Notes: generated from the letters alone by a model not told the origin. A stretch of DNA of 64,000 bases from Siderastrea siderea (GCA_964030785.1 OZ034975.1:44981569-45045568), one strand, 5' to 3'; counted from the stretch's first letter, positions 12,250 to 24,590 are shown. Numbers and translations are program-made.

Positions 12250-12953
12250 ATGTATTTTGCATCAGCTTGGTTGCTTCTATTAAATGGCTTTTGGACTTTA
12301 GGTGAGTTAGTGAGCTATCAGTTATTATCAGTGATATCTTTGTAAATTGCAGGGACAAAAAATGCATGAATCTTTTGTGTATTGTGGGAAAATTAGACTC
12401 CGTCGTTGTTTCGTTTTTTACAGTTATCAGCCTTTCAAAAAAGTGAAGACATTATAGAGAAATTTTTATTTGTTATTCTGTTTCAATGCTCATTGCCTTT
12501 GTTAACGCTTCCCATATTCTGAGCGCGTTTCAACTAAAATATATATCGGCCTTCGTTTTACAACAATAATATTCGCAGGTTACTGAATTGCTCGTCTTCC
12601 CAAAAGTTACAGTGGTCGCAGTCAGAGATCCTTGTACCGAATTCTGTCGTAAGATTTATGGGACATGACTAGAAACGGCCGGTATATTGAACGAACCAGC
12701 TTATAACTTGTTTCAGAGTCGTCTCATACGCGATACGCTGAGAGTACCGCATTAAATTGCGTAATCAGGATCCAGACTGAATAAGTTCTCCAATACCACA
12801 AGCAACGTAATTAAATAAGCCCTTTCAGAATTACGACATCAAACGAATGAAACAAATACAAGCATATAAAACAACAATTTATTGACTTGCAAATTCATTG
12901 CATGACTTGACCTTTTATCGCGTGACTTATTTAGCTATTGTGACTTGTAAGTA

Positions 12954-13762
12954 CAGCCGAAACTCTCGTAAGCGACCACCTCGGGAATTCAGAAACGTGG
13001 TCGCAACTAGAGCTAGTCGTTTACGAGAATGCGCTCTCGTAAGCGAGCACGTGATAAAACAATAGAGGGTGGTCGCTTAATCACGAGTGCTTTTAGTAGC
13101 AAGCTTGGCATAAGTTGTTGGTTACCAATAGTATTGTAGTAATAATTAACAATTAGATTATGAGCTCGAGATTTCTATCGCGTGATAGTTGATGAGGCCG
13201 AAGGCCGAATCAACTATCACGCATAGAAATCGAGAGCGAATAATCTAATTGTTTTAGTATAAATCTCGATTAATATACCACGAAAGTGAAAAGTTTTACT
13301 TAATTGCATTGTTATTTTGAAGTATAAGACTGCGCCTGCCACTCACCTTTTCGCTACTCGCTATCTATCACGGAATAGATAGCGAGTAGGGTAGCCAATC
13401 AGATTGCAGCATTTATGATAGAACGCTATTAGATTTATACTATTATCAAATAGTTTATTATTGCCTTTCACAGAAGAGGTTCGCGTATGTAAAGTCAACG
13501 AACGATTAGAGTTTATGCTATGTACTACTCTAAATTTGATCACTAAATAAGTGTTTCTATAGAAGTGTTGACTGAGTGGTCGCTTACGAGAACTTAAAAA
13601 CAAAGGACAAGACCAGTCGGTAATTCACAAAAGTGGTCGCAGTCGCTTACGGGAGCGGTCGCCTGCGAGAGCTTTCAGTTACAGAGGTTAAGTGACAATT
13701 CAAACAGGGTTTTACAATGCTGGTCGTAACTAGAGCTGGTCGCCTACGAGAGTGTTCGTAAC
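12954..13762. mobile_element. Tc1/mariner-like non-autonomous element with ctctcgtaagcgaccac ends
   Basis: The left end reads ta-cagccgaaactctcgtaa, with the target dinucleotide TA. Internal and right-end copies of ggtcgcttacgagag run in inverse orientation. A related, better preserved element is at 61333-62241. Receptor C intron 1 has the same element at the same place, while receptor B intron 1 lacks it. The unit 1 copy additionally contains an insertion of about 300 bp (about 13149-13447). Confidence 0.7.
13149..13447. mobile_element. Palindromic insertion nested in the unit 1 mariner-like element
   Basis: This stretch is absent at the matching site of unit 3 (near 42038). It contains two hairpins: gagatttctatcgcgtgata pairing with tatcacgcatagaaatc around a gccgaaggc loop, and cgctatctatcac/atagatagcg. 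This is another non-autonomous element inserted in unit 1 after duplication. Confidence 0.65.
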
Positions 13763-16700
13763 TTAGTTAGTATTGGAAAATGAATTCTTGTGTTGACAAA
13801 CGTATAGCAAAGTTAGTTGAGTAATAATTATTCAGGGGCCGTCATTCACAAGAGCTGGGCTGGCTCGATGTTTCCCAGTAACCGCGATTACATGGAAAAA
13901 TCTCAGCCCGGTTAGTCGGGATGCTGGTATTGCGATGCCGAGATCCATGCAATCGTGATGTCGATTCAGGTTTTGGTGTGTTTCTGACACACAGGACCGG
14001 TGTTAATGCGACTTGCCACTTTGAGTGTTATTGCTTGTCCTTGTGACACTCTGCCTTTGCTTCTGGCCCCTAGGAACTGTCTCTGCGGATCAATGGTTTG
14101 TTTCAAGACACAGTGGGACCGATGCAGTCAGCTGTGGTCTTCAACAGTCTAAACCCTGCAAGACAATCTACCAAGCTGTTACGCGTGCGCATGACGGTGA
14201 CGTCATCAACATAGACGGGTTAGGCACGTCACGTGACCCATATCCTTGCGAGTCTGAGGAAGGATTGCAGCTAGCAGGTGTAGTTATTCGCGGTTATGGA
14301 ACTCGCGCAGTTATCGCTTGTAAAAATAGTAGCTTTCGGTTTTCTTGCGGTATCAAAAATAATTCTTTGAGTGGCGTCTCTTTGGCAGGAATTACGTTTG
14401 TAAACACTTCTCTGTACCTTGTTGAGTGTTCTTTAAAGATGGCCGAGGTGAATTTTGTTAACAGCTCTTTTGACGCTCTGTCCCTGAGCTTTGCACAAGG
14501 CCTAACAGGAAACGTTTACTTCACTGGCTGCATTTTTCAAAACAACAGTGCTAACGGTGTCAAGATCTTCGGAGATTCAGTGAATTTCGAAATTTGGAAC
14601 TCCACATTCGCTAACAATAATCTCCGCAATGCAGATATCGCGCTATTGGTCATATCGCCTCAAACCTTACAAGCTCAGATAAGAGTCAACTTCACTAATA
14701 TCACTGTCGTGCATAACACCTGTCCCGGTGAAGCATGCTTTAAAATTGTATCTGGAAACAATAGAAAATTGACGGTGAAAATAGAGGAAGGGAAATTTGA
14801 GAACAACCAGGCAGGAGAAAATGTTCTGGACATTAGTGGTACTTCAGTTATCGAACTTAAGTCCGTTCAGTTTAGAAACAACAATGGCAGGGCTGTTAAC
14901 ATTCATGATGGAAACTCTGTGGAACTTAATCTCGCTAAAGGGAACTTTGTTGAAAACGACATAGACCATTGGAATAAGATTAGAGATGGAGCAGCAATTT
15001 TTGTCCGCGAATTCAAGCAGGAGGCTCTCGTCTTCATGTCGAGGTCAAACTTCAGCTCGAACCAAGCTGAGAACGGTGGTGCATGTGCGTTTGTACACTT
15101 ATCATCGTTGATATTGAATATCGAAAGCTGCCATTTTGCCCATAATGAAGGTTGGAGTTCAGGTGGCGCGTTGACCGTTGGAACAAATTATAACTGGTAA
15201 CAGAAAGCCGCGATAAATATTACCAATTCAAACTTTAGTGCTAACACACTTTACTTTCGTTTATACGAGCATAATTCTTCAAACGGTGACATTCCCTACA
15301 ATCAAGATTCAGGAGGGGGTGGTGCTTTGGCATTGTATGTGCTTGACATGTGGAATCTTACCTTAATAAATAACACTTTTGCGGACAACAAAGCTGAAGA
15401 AAAGAAGGCAGGGGCTATAAGGGCTAACATTGGTACCCTCCATCGAGAAGCTGTTTTTCTCAATTGTGAATTCCTTCGCAATTCTGGAGTCACTTCCGGA
15501 ACTTTTGAACTAAGCGTAAGCGATCCTTTACCGTCATTACAAGCGCGCGTGACAATACAAAATTCCACGTTCATTCAAAACAAAGCCTTTGTCACGGGAT
15601 ACGGCCTTGCCACTACATACGACATTTTTCTGCCGTATCAAAACTACTTGATGATCTCATTCTGTAAGGTTCAAAACAACTCAGGAGGTGGAATATTTAT
15701 TGGAAGCACCTCCAGAACAAGTGATATCCGCGTAGAGAATACTCTAATAAATGACAATGAAAACTTTGAGCTCTCTCTATTTAACAAAATCGTCCGTGAC
15801 GCGACCTTTAAATTCACCAAAGTGTCAATATTGAGAAACAACTGCGAAGCAAAGAGTTCCATCTTTCACGTTTCCATGTATGAAGGCAAAAATTCCTTGA
15901 ACCTGCAAACCAGCAAAATCGAGGACAATTTCTGCAAGTCCGGGGTTATGAAGATTTCTGTTACACCGCACGCATACACATACCCAGACAAGATCGACAT
16001 CAATTCAAGCACTGCGGTCATTATAAATAACACTGTGTTTCGTGGAAACTCTGGCGTTGCTGAGAGCACGCTCACAGTGTTCGACGCAAAGGTGGTGAAC
16101 ATTCAAAACAGCACCTTTATTAACAACTTCGGCGGTAATGACGGATCACACGTGCGAGTTCAGCTTCGCTCGAGCGATTTAAAGATTTGCAAAACCAACT
16201 TCTACCAGTCAGAGAAGTCGCAAACCTTCAACTTGCAAAAAGAGAAACCTTATAGCGGATTTTTAACAGTTACAAGTTTCGGAAATATGTCTGTGCGCGA
16301 GAGTTCTTTCGTCTCTGATCCTCTCAACCACGACGGTGTTACTCTCATATTTGTTAGAGGTGCGGCCAAAGTTTCTATGGATGATTCTGTGCGAATTCAA
16401 TCCTCGGTCGGAAGTAAGCTGAAACTCCACAATTTCACTCACTGGGAAATTATAACCGTTGGAAAGAAGTTTCTTCAGGCCTTCATAACTTCGTTTGCAA
16501 TGAGTGCTCAGCCTTGTCCCATAGGAACCTACAGCATAAGGAGAGGAACCAGAAACGGCTTCGCAAATGAGAACCAAGTAAAATGTCTTGCATGTCCCAA
16601 TGGGGCAAACTGTACCTCATCTTTGGCCGCAAGGCCGAACTTTTGGGGTTTTCCCATTAGCGATAAAGTATACTTCACGTTCTGTCCCAAAGGGTACTGT

Positions 16701-18756
16701 TGTCCGGCTGTCAATCAAAAGTGTCCTTACCGCAATGACAGCTACTTGCATTGTGGTTGCCAAGGAAATCGAACTGGAATTCTCTGTGGAAGATGTAAAA
16801 AGGACTTCAGTGAAGCTCTGTTCTCCACCAATTGTCACCCTGTCCAAGATTGTACTCATCGTTGGTATCTGGTCCTTATTTTCATCTGTACAATGTTGTT
16901 CGCGTTGTATCTCATCCGCAAACCTCCAGTATTCCAAAAATTGATGACAGAATTAACATGGTTTCTTCCAAGCCACAGGCGAAAAGACTACCAAGACTTA
17001 CGCAACCTAGGAAGTGAAGACAAAACAAATGGTACCTCTTCTTTCTCTTCTGATGGATTCCTTAAAATCCTCTTTTATTTTTACCAAATTGCTGGACTGT
17101 TGACTATTTCATCTTATGGAGTAAGCGAACTGTTAAGAGAGAACATTGTGTTGCCAATGATAAACCTTATGGACTTCAAGCTGTATGCTGATAACGGCTG
17201 GAATATCTGCCCTTTTCCTGGTATCACGCCATTAACCAAAACACTGTTTCAACTTGTTATCGTTATGGCTGCCTTCTTGTCAGTCCTGTTTATCTACCTT
17301 CTGCACAGCGGTCTCAACAAGCTAAGCAAGCACACTCAAGTCCTTCCCCAATGCGGCCCTTACCTCGGAGCGATCCTGGAGATCGTGTTGCTAGGGTACT
17401 CAGCGGCGACTGGCACTGCGATGAAGCTGTTGGACTGTAGAAAAATTCAGCACGTTTCACGGTGGTATCATAACGCGGAAGTCACGTGTTTTCAGTGGTG
17501 GCAGAGCGCATCTATAGCGGCAATTGTTCTGTATTTGTTCCCGTTTATATTCACGTTATATATTGGTTCTCTGCGGCTGCATCGGCGGCAAATTTCAGCG
17601 AAGAAGTTTCTACTGGCGTGTGTCTTCCCTCTTCCATATCTTTTGGTTGTCTTTGTTGTTTATTTAAACAAAGTTGTAACACGACCGCACGACTCCCAAG
17701 AAATGACATTAAAATCGTCTGCTGTTGATGTTCAAGAGGAAATGGCCAGTTCTCATCAGCGCGCCTTAAAAAATTCAGTTCTTGAAGTACTGAGCGCTCC
17801 GTTCTGCAAGCCAGAACAAGATGAACAATCACCAGGCAAGATCTATTGGGAGAGCATCCTAATTGGTCGCCGATTTATTTTAATTCTGGTTGCCTCGTTC
17901 GTGGCTCACGCCTTCCTGCGGTCTGTTTGCCTTGCAGTCCTATGCTTAATTTTCCTGTTACACCACCTATACCAGAAGCCCTTCGTCAAGTTTCGCGCCA
18001 ACCTCGCGGAAACAGTTTCCTTGACAACCCTGGTCGTTATAGCAATACTGAATGTTGGGGTGGCTTCGTATTATTCCGCAGGGGCTGAAGCTCGCGGTGT
18101 GAAGCAGAAGTACGTACAAGGGTTTCTTTTAACAGAAGCAGTTTTACTAGGCTTTGTTCCGTTTGTTTTTGTAGCTTTCGTCTCCTTTACATTGGCTTCG
18201 CAACTTGTTCGCCTGTTGATTGTTTTAATCCAGTTGGCTCGGTGGCTTGTCAACAAAACGACAACTTATAAACAAAAACTGCGGTTAGAACAAGTCGAAC
18301 CTTTGCTTCCTTCTAATTAATTGATCACTATATGGCAAGATCATTTTCATGCGGAGAGGAGAGCGCAACTTAACATAGCCAATTCAAATTAATTCAGCAA
18401 ATTCAGACATCATGAACAATCAGAAACTTAGGGACTACTGTATTCAAAATTTACGTATATTATAAGTTCATGATATTTTGGATTATTGTAAGGCCTTGAA
18501 CTTTTACAACTTCTCGATTCTAAGCTCGTTATGTGAGGAAATGCTCGTCCTAAAAGCTGCCAATATTCGTGTCAGCAAATTCGGTCGTCTCCTTAACAGG
18601 CTTCTTGCGAGCTAGAAATGGTACATAACAAAACAATGATCAATGATTTCGCATACGAAAAAATTACCTAGGTGAAGTCTACGCGGCCCGCAAAGCGAGC
18701 ACATTCTCAAATCTTCGAAGCAATGGTAACCCATGACGTTCTTTAGCTACTCCTCT

Positions 18757-18960
18757 AGCCTGCGTAGCAAGCATTTCCGTAAGGCTTTCCGCACGTTCAA
18801 GGTATTTTCCGGTTTTTGGCCGCAAGAAAATAAGAGCGAGCGCCTCCCCTCCCCCTCCCCGCTCCTTCTATTTTTCGCCCTCGCCCTAATTCTAAAAAGC
18901 GAAAAATGCCTCTCGAACGGGCGGAAAAGCCTACGGAAACGCTCTGCTACGCAGACTACT
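18757..18960. repeat. Palindromic MITE, agcctgcgtagcaagc ends (unit 1)
   Basis: The inverted ends agcctgcgtagcaagc...ttccgt and acggaaacgctctgctacgcaga flank a pyrimidine-rich core. Counterparts occupy the same relative place in unit 2 (36031-36256) and unit 3 (47658-47884), so the insertion predates the duplication. Confidence 0.75.
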
Positions 18961-19176
18961 CCTCCTCCTAACAAAAGGATGCTAGTCCAGCTATCGCAAA
19001 GTTACACCAACGTTTTGAGAGGTTTAACCAACGGTTCGCCGGCAACCGTTTGTACATCCGAGTGGGGAGTGCCACTATAAAGAAGGGTTTCTCGTAAGGA
19101 CACAGGACAAAAAAGCCTGTACACCCCCCCCCCCCCCCAGGCGACTGGACACAGGCTATTCGCTAAGTCCCCAAGG

Positions 19177-19299
19177 GTGAGTTGCATAAGACCTAATGTC
19201 AGGCGTAGCTGCTAACGTCAGACGTTAACGTAGGGGCCTAACTGTAGTAAATATCTGACGTTAAAACTTACGCCGGACGTTACGTTTTATGCAACTCAC
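19177..19299. repeat. Palindromic MITE, gtgagttgcataa ends (unit 1)
   Basis: It begins gtgagttgcataagac and ends gttttatgcaactcac, with an interior of inverted taacgtcagacgtta-like segments. Matching copies lie in units 2 and 3 (36465-36582; 48094-48228). Confidence 0.75.
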
Positions 19300-19386
19300 T
19301 TATGGCTTAACTACCAGACCAACTCGCCTCTACACAAGGCATGTATGCCTGCTATACAAAACAGACTACATCGCTGCGACACTCAC

Positions 19387-19441
19387 TTTTCTTGTATGCA
19401 TTCCATATTCGAAAAGTTTTGTCCCGTGAAGCAGAAACGTA
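19387..19441 (-). pseudogene. Orphan copy of WD40 gene exon 22 (unit 1)
   Basis: This is 55 nt bounded by TAG and GTGAGT, encoding YVSASRDKTFRIWNAYKK. It matches exon 22 of the intact WD40 gene (48309-48363), with W to R and V to F changes. The frame and splice sites are kept, but the upstream exons needed for a WD40 protein are not all present in this unit. Confidence 0.85.
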
Positions 19442-19680
19442 CTACAGCAAAAGAAACATAAAGGAAAAAACACGTCATGCATAAGACTCTGGAAATGTGT
19501 TCTTGAAAAGAATTCAATGTTTTAGCCGGTTTGTGTATCCACAGTTGATCTACAGGTCTGCACGCAACGGTGGATTCGTGTGTACTTTGTCATGTGAAGG
19601 CCCCTATGAACGGGTATAGGCGAGGCTCAGGCCATTCGCCTCGTTTTCATGTGGGACTAACTGCTGGTTGGTAATGAATA

Positions 19681-19825
19681 GTTGTCCTGTGCCTCTTTTT
19701 CAAAGTGAGGCTAGGTGCACAGCCTTTCACATGAAAATGAGTTTTCATTCGCATGCAAATGAAACTCATTTTCATATGAAAGGATGTGCACCTAGCCTCG
19801 CTTTGAAAAAGAGGCACAAGACAAC
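19681..19825. repeat. Palindromic element, gttgtcctgtgcctcttttt ends (unit 1)
   Basis: The left arm gttgtcctgtgcctctttttcaaag and the right arm ctttgaaaaagaggcacaagacaac are near-perfect inverted complements, continuing inward through aggtgcac and gaaaatgagttttcatt. Copies lie at 37369-37513 and 48605-48771. Confidence 0.8.
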
Positions 19826-19912
19826 TCAGAAATGGCTTATTGCAGACAACTGAAATAAGCTTCTTGAGAAGAAAACAAACAAAGTAAAAATAAATAAAAA
19901 TTCATACAATAC

Positions 19913-20005
19913 CTGGTTCTTTCAGGAATGTGACTAATGCATCGGACTGAATCACTGTGTCCAAGATTCTTCTGAAATATTTTAAGCGTCTCTGGATCAT
20001 AAACT
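19913..20005 (-). pseudogene. Orphan copy of WD40 gene exon 21, frameshifted (unit 1)
   Basis: It aligns with exon 21 at 48848-48941 (start VYDPET) but is 93 rather than 94 nt: one base is lost near its 3' end, and there are several substitutions. The frame is therefore shifted relative to exon 22. It was carried here by the tandem duplication. Confidence 0.85.
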
Positions 20006-20839
20006 CTGTGAAAAAAGAGTGATAAATATCAATATTCTCTGTACAATATCAGTGCATTGCTAAACAGCAAGGTCATGAGAATACGGAAGATCACCAACCA
20101 GGAGATATTTGCCATGACAAAACACCAAATTCTAATCCAATCTCCCTGGGATGGAAAAATTAAAATTCCACCGGGAAGGGGGGTTCCTCCATATTTCCTT
20201 TGCAACTCTTGAACCTCGTGTGCAAAATTCAAAATGACATCCGATAGTGTTGAGCTTGAGATACAGCAATTGGATGGTCGAAAGAACGAGGAACCTGCTT
20301 GGAGTGTCACCAACTCACGACTTGATATCGACTTGTACATGCAGAGGCAACCCAGTGTTACACGACAAAAATCATAAAGACTATGGAAATAAAGCCGTAA
20401 CGAAGAAAGTGTTTGCACCAATACTGATTTTATGAGCTAGTTTCCAGGCACTCGTCTGGTGAATATCAGTTATCCCAAAGCAAGTTTCTTTCGTTTGCTC
20501 CCTCGTGTGTACTATAATATGGAGCAAGCTCCCGCTGTATGCGTCCTCGTGTGTACTGGTCGTGCAAATTGACCCTGGAGCATGCTCTGGGAGCAAAACC
20601 CTTCGTGTGTATCGGCCTTAAAGCGTGCGCGTTTAGAAATTAATCGGGGCCCAGTTGTTCAAAGCACGATAATGTAACCAAAATGTAACCTTTCCACTCC
20701 GCTTTCTCCTCTCCTCAAAAACCAACATCTCCAAATTCCAATTTGATCTTGGAGGTGTCCCCAGTTAGCATTCTGTGCTAACTACCATCGACACCTAAAG
20801 AAAGTGGTTGATTTATTTTATTCATTGTTGTTTACATAC

Positions 20840-20925
20840 CTCTCAGGGCTTTAAGTCAAGTTCATAATAATTCAATTTAAAGCGAGTTCATTGCTCTCCA
20901 GGACGCTTAGCTTGGATTACTGTTC
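20840..20925 (-). pseudogene. Broken copy of WD40 gene exon 17 at the unit 1 junction
   Basis: It aligns to exon 17 (51628-51708). It has a 5-base insertion (cttagcttgg for cttgg) and stop codons in the WD40 frame, with acceptor TTTCAG and donor GTATGT still present. It lies 149 bp from the unit junction. Confidence 0.85.
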
Positions 20926-21094
20926 CTGAAAGTGTCATGGAAACTAAGATGGAAACATAAGAAAATGCAGCGGTTAGACAGTGGTCCTGAGATAGGAAGG
21001 CATCTATCATTCTCGGAAAACTATGGATACGCGCCGCTGTTGTCGTTTGTAATACATTCAGAAAATGCCTTTTGGGAGCCAAAGAATAATGCAT
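20888..21094 (-). other. Junction-spanning chimeric ORF, CMC2 start fused to WD40 intron/exon sequence
   Basis: This 68-codon frame starts with a true ATG and reads MHYSLAP, the first seven codons of CMC2 with one or two changes. It then crosses the duplication junction into antisense-free WD40 intron 16 and exon 17 sequence in a different frame. The CMC2 5' flank is partly retained in front of it (21095-21170), so a promoter may have been duplicated. The protein has no recognised domain. It is probably a by-product of the rearrangement, but the frame is open and conserved with the second junction. Confidence 0.5.
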
Positions 21095-21796
21095 AGCTTG
21101 TACATTCTATTAAATCTCTTCTTCTCTATGCTTCAGTAACAACTTGCAGCTATCACCGGGCCTAGCAGCCAGGCTAGCCGGGCCAACACTTTCTTGTCGC
21201 TAAATTTCACTTTAGAGCAAAACGATAGAGAAAGTCGATAGTTCTCTTTCTATATAACACATAAAGGTTTATCAGACCATTAAGTTACATAAAACTGCAT
21301 GAAAATAGTACATCAAAAAATTGGATTAGCGAAAGTAAAGCCATCTTTTCACATGTGTTTCACATGGCATATTCTAAATTTAGTCGTAGGTGGGCTGGCT
21401 CGCTTCATGCCATACCGGGCTGAACAGTCATCTTGGTAGACCAAGCCAGCCCGGCTAACCGAGCCAGCCCACTCATGTAATCGGCCCCTAAGAGCGAACA
21501 GGTCTACGTAGAGATCACGTAAGCACTCAAAAGTAAGCCTGCTTATTTCCCACCCAATAAAGTCACTTCGTTGGGTTTGATTTATGTGAGCCACGCAAGA
21601 TGGCTATTTGTGATTGCTTGGTGTTCAAGAACAGGAAAGGAGTGCTTCTCGCACTTCTCAAGCAGTGTTCTTAAAAATTCACAAGTGCAAGTGCAAGACC
21701 TGCTAGATACACCTGAAGGCTAAGGAGAAGTCGGTTGCTGATCAACTTGAGCGACTGGAAAATATGAAATTTACAACTGTGCTAAAATATACTTAC

Positions 21797-22003
21797 CTCT
21801 TCCTTCAAACACGAATTCAAGGCTCTTTTGATGTCGTTACATTTGCCCAGGAATTTTCGAACAGGATGCTATTATGCAACAAAACAAGATAAAAAAAAAG
21901 CATGCCGTTATGTAACCTCACAAACCTCTTCACGTCAACGATGAAGCTGCTCTATTACTTCTAAAAAATCGCTATGAAGGTGGGGAGCCAAAGAAAGATG
22001 CAT
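21797..22003 (-). pseudogene. CMC2 exons 1-2 copy, inactivated (unit 2)
   Basis: Exon 1 copy is 22003-21926 and exon 2 copy is 21868-21797. In exon 1 the first CX9C cysteine is changed to Phe (TGT to TTT) and the second is replaced by TGA. Exon 2 is unchanged at protein level. There is no exon 3 in this unit, so no functional CMC2 can be made. Confidence 0.9.
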
Positions 22004-24542
22004 AGCTTGTACAATGTATTAACAGCTGTATTAAATCTCTTCTTCTCTATGCTTCAGACTCCTTACAACTTGCAGCAATCACCGGGCCAGACCATTAGCG
22101 CCTTTCGCCTCATGTAGGAGGTGACGAAATATACTTTAATTAGCACCGCCGGAAGCGTTGACCCTGAAATTGTCCTTCGGTCTTTATTTACAAGTTTTCT
22201 TCATTTTCTTATTTGTTCGAAGCCGACTAAAAAGTGTTTAGGGTTAGATTCACACCTGGCAGGGATATCTCGCCCGTGAAACACCTATCTTCACTAAATA
22301 TCTTAAGGGACGATGTCTTTATTTTATATTTTGCCGTCTGTAAAACAATGCGATTAGGATAGTTTGAACTGGATGGGAGAAATGACGAACCAAGACAGAT
22401 TGTCTATATTAACAGTCTTGTGATTCGTACATGTTCGGTTACACCCCTACTCGTGACCGGGTATTTCCCAGAAAAGGGAAACAATAAACTGGTACATCGA
22501 GTGTTCAACTAGTTCCGGGGAGTGTTATTTAAAGCAAAGCGCTTGTCGACAAGTTTTATTCAAAGGAAATATTCCAACTGCACCGGCAAAGGATGGATTT
22601 TGCGTCAGTTTGGTTGCTTCTATTCAATGGCTTTTGGATTTTAGGTGAGTTAGTGAGCTATCAGTTATTATCAGCGATATCTTTGTAAATTGCAAGGACA
22701 AGAAATGCATGAATATTTTGTGTATTGTGGGAAAATAAGACACCGTCATTGTTTTGTTTTTTCAGAGTTATCAGTCTTTCCAAAAAATTTTAGACATTTT
22801 AGAGAGATTTTTATTTGTTATTCTTTTTCAATGCGTATTGTCTTTCTTACGCTTCCTGCGTTCTTAGCGCATTTCAACTATAATATTATATCGGCCTTCT
22901 TTTTACAACAATAATATTCTCAGGTCAAATTGTAGACAGAGATCCTTGTAACGAATTCTGTTGTTAGATGAGTTGTCAAGTTAAAAATGATTGTTTTTTA
23001 CGGCCGGTTTATTGAACCGGATCCGGCTTGTAGAAAATAGGTTCTCCCATACCAAAAGCAACGTATTTAAATTGGCCCCTTCAGAATTACGATACTTAAC
23101 GAATAAAACAAACACTAGCATGTAAAATAACAATATATTGACTTTGTTTTACCATTTGCAAATTCATTGCATGACCTGACCTTTTATCGCGTGACTTATT
23201 TAGCTATTGCGTCATGTCAGTCCCGCATGATTTACAATAACAGGGAAGAAGCCGGAAATTGAGAAGTGTTTCCAGATACGACTTTCGGTTTGGATATACA
23301 TAACATGTGAACAGGCTGGGTACACATTTCCATTCCATATTTGTTTCATTCCATTTTTACTTAGCTTTTTGCAGGCCCTGATGAAGGTGAGTTTTGTGCC
23401 ACCGAAATATTGGGCAATAAAATTACCCTTCTTCGCTGTCCGATCAGCCTTGTAGTTGTTGTTGTTTTTGTTTTGTTTTTTTTGTTTTGTTTTTTTTTTA
23501 ACTCAAGCTTAAATCCGCCAAATCAGTTTCGTTCGCAGTAATTCCTATTCAAGGAGTGGCAGTTACTCTGTAATTCACCATTACACGTTAGTATAAATCT
23601 TCTCCCAATGAACAGTTTTGGCTTCCTAAATTTAAAAAAAGAAGTTTGTTTGTTAGTTATTGTATGGGTTAAAAGAAGTTAGAAAGTGAAGGGACGTACG
23701 TTTTACATGTAAGCCGTAAGACAATGGAACGACACTAGCTTACAAATAAATGCAGCTAAAGTTTTTACAGGAAATTCACTGTCTTCTAAATGTATAAAGT
23801 GTTACTCAAGTACTTTCGTAACTCAATCGATTTGATGCTTTAATAGTGTTCATTTTAGTATTGGAAAATGAAATTTTCTTATTTTTTATCAGCCTAGTAC
23901 CCAGGCGTTCTCTCGCCGCTCACTCGATTTGGCGCGAAATTTCGTGACGTCACCGAATGAAAAATCTCGGCCGCGGCCTAATTTTAATTTCTTCTGACGC
24001 CCACTTCAAGATGGCGGACATTTGTGTTTCATTAACTTGAACAACCTATTACGTTTTCAGGTTTATAAAGCGTCAAGCATTAAAAGTTAAGCACTCTTTT
24101 ACTGTTTGGTCGCAATTCATGTTAAGATGACTGATATTTGGTTAATTATTTTTAGAAAACGATCAGTGTTCGCATAATGCAACGTGTCACGATATACACG
24201 TTAAAAATGGGCTAAGAATAAAACAGCGGTGATAAACACAGTAAACAAACCCATTTTGATAATCAACTTGACGTTTCGTATGCTGAGCAAGATACATTTT
24301 CAAAAGTAACCGTTACAGTGTTTGAAAACTGTTTATATAGTTAACAACTGAGAAGTCTGGAACCGAGATTAAGAAAAACGGTCTTAAAAGTAATTTAATA
24401 TTTCGGACTGTCTGTCCTGAGAAGCTATAGATAATTCTACGCGAATTCTACGCGCATTTTTATTGCTTCTTAGCTATGATCTATAAGAGGACAGACGCGT
24501 AGATGATGCCATCATTGGCAATTTTTCCCCTCTGTTTTTTAA

Positions 24543-24590
24543 AATGGCGGAAAGTTTTGAAAATTTAGAGGATATTTACCAGACTGAGTG
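24543..24590 (+). pseudogene. Possible 5' remnant of a P2X7-C-like domain gene
   Basis: ATG followed by AESFENLEDIYQTE and a stop resembles the acidic start typical of anthozoan P2X7-C-like genes, and it lies just left of the fold-back arm that carries the domain itself. It is short, and its link to the downstream fragments is inferred. Confidence 0.3.

Larger units (their letters stand above)
12250..18320 (+). pseudogene. Receptor-like gene A: beta-helix plus multipass membrane protein, one in-frame stop
   Basis: Exon 1 is 12250-12301 (MYFASAWLLLLNGFWTL) and exon 2 is 14074-18320 (acceptor ttctggcccctag). Phase 1 joins correctly to GTVSADQW. The long exon-2 frame has no ATG near its beginning, so exon 1 is needed to supply the start. 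The architecture matches gene C: signal peptide, Asn/Ser-rich beta-helix repeats, Cys-rich module, about ten membrane helices. Codon 393 is TAA (15198-15200) where gene C has CAA; the next codon also differs (CAG against GAG). The remaining 1040 codons are open and intact. An extra Cys occurs in the Cys-rich module (YLHCGCQ against YLHSGCQ). A deletion of about 300 bp after the stop removes sequence that holds candidate poly(A) signals in B and C. It is most simply a young pseudogene, although suppression of the stop or an assembly error remain possible. Confidence 0.8.
10261..21074. repeat. Tandem duplication unit 1 (CMC2 exons 1-2, receptor A, WD40 exon copies)
   Basis: Homology to units 2 and 3 begins near 10261 (gccagcaaggcaagctgggc, aligning with 21170 and 39190). 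It ends at 21074, where WD40-intron sequence ...cttttg meets ggagccaaag of CMC2 exon 1. The unit is about 10.8 kb. Its left edge continues into normal CMC2 intron 2, so this is the only unit with CMC2 exon 3. Confidence 0.85.

Noticed and set aside
14025..14073. Unspliced receptor start reading MLLLVLVTLCLCFWPLG as signal peptide
   Set aside because: The first codon is GTG (TTG in gene C), with no ATG. The hydrophobic run is the pyrimidine tract of a strong acceptor, and a proper ATG exon exists upstream in all units.
16263..17832. Antisense open frames of 60-106 codons opposite receptor exons
   Set aside because: They recur in the same place in all three genes as shadows of a conserved coding strand and show no independent features.
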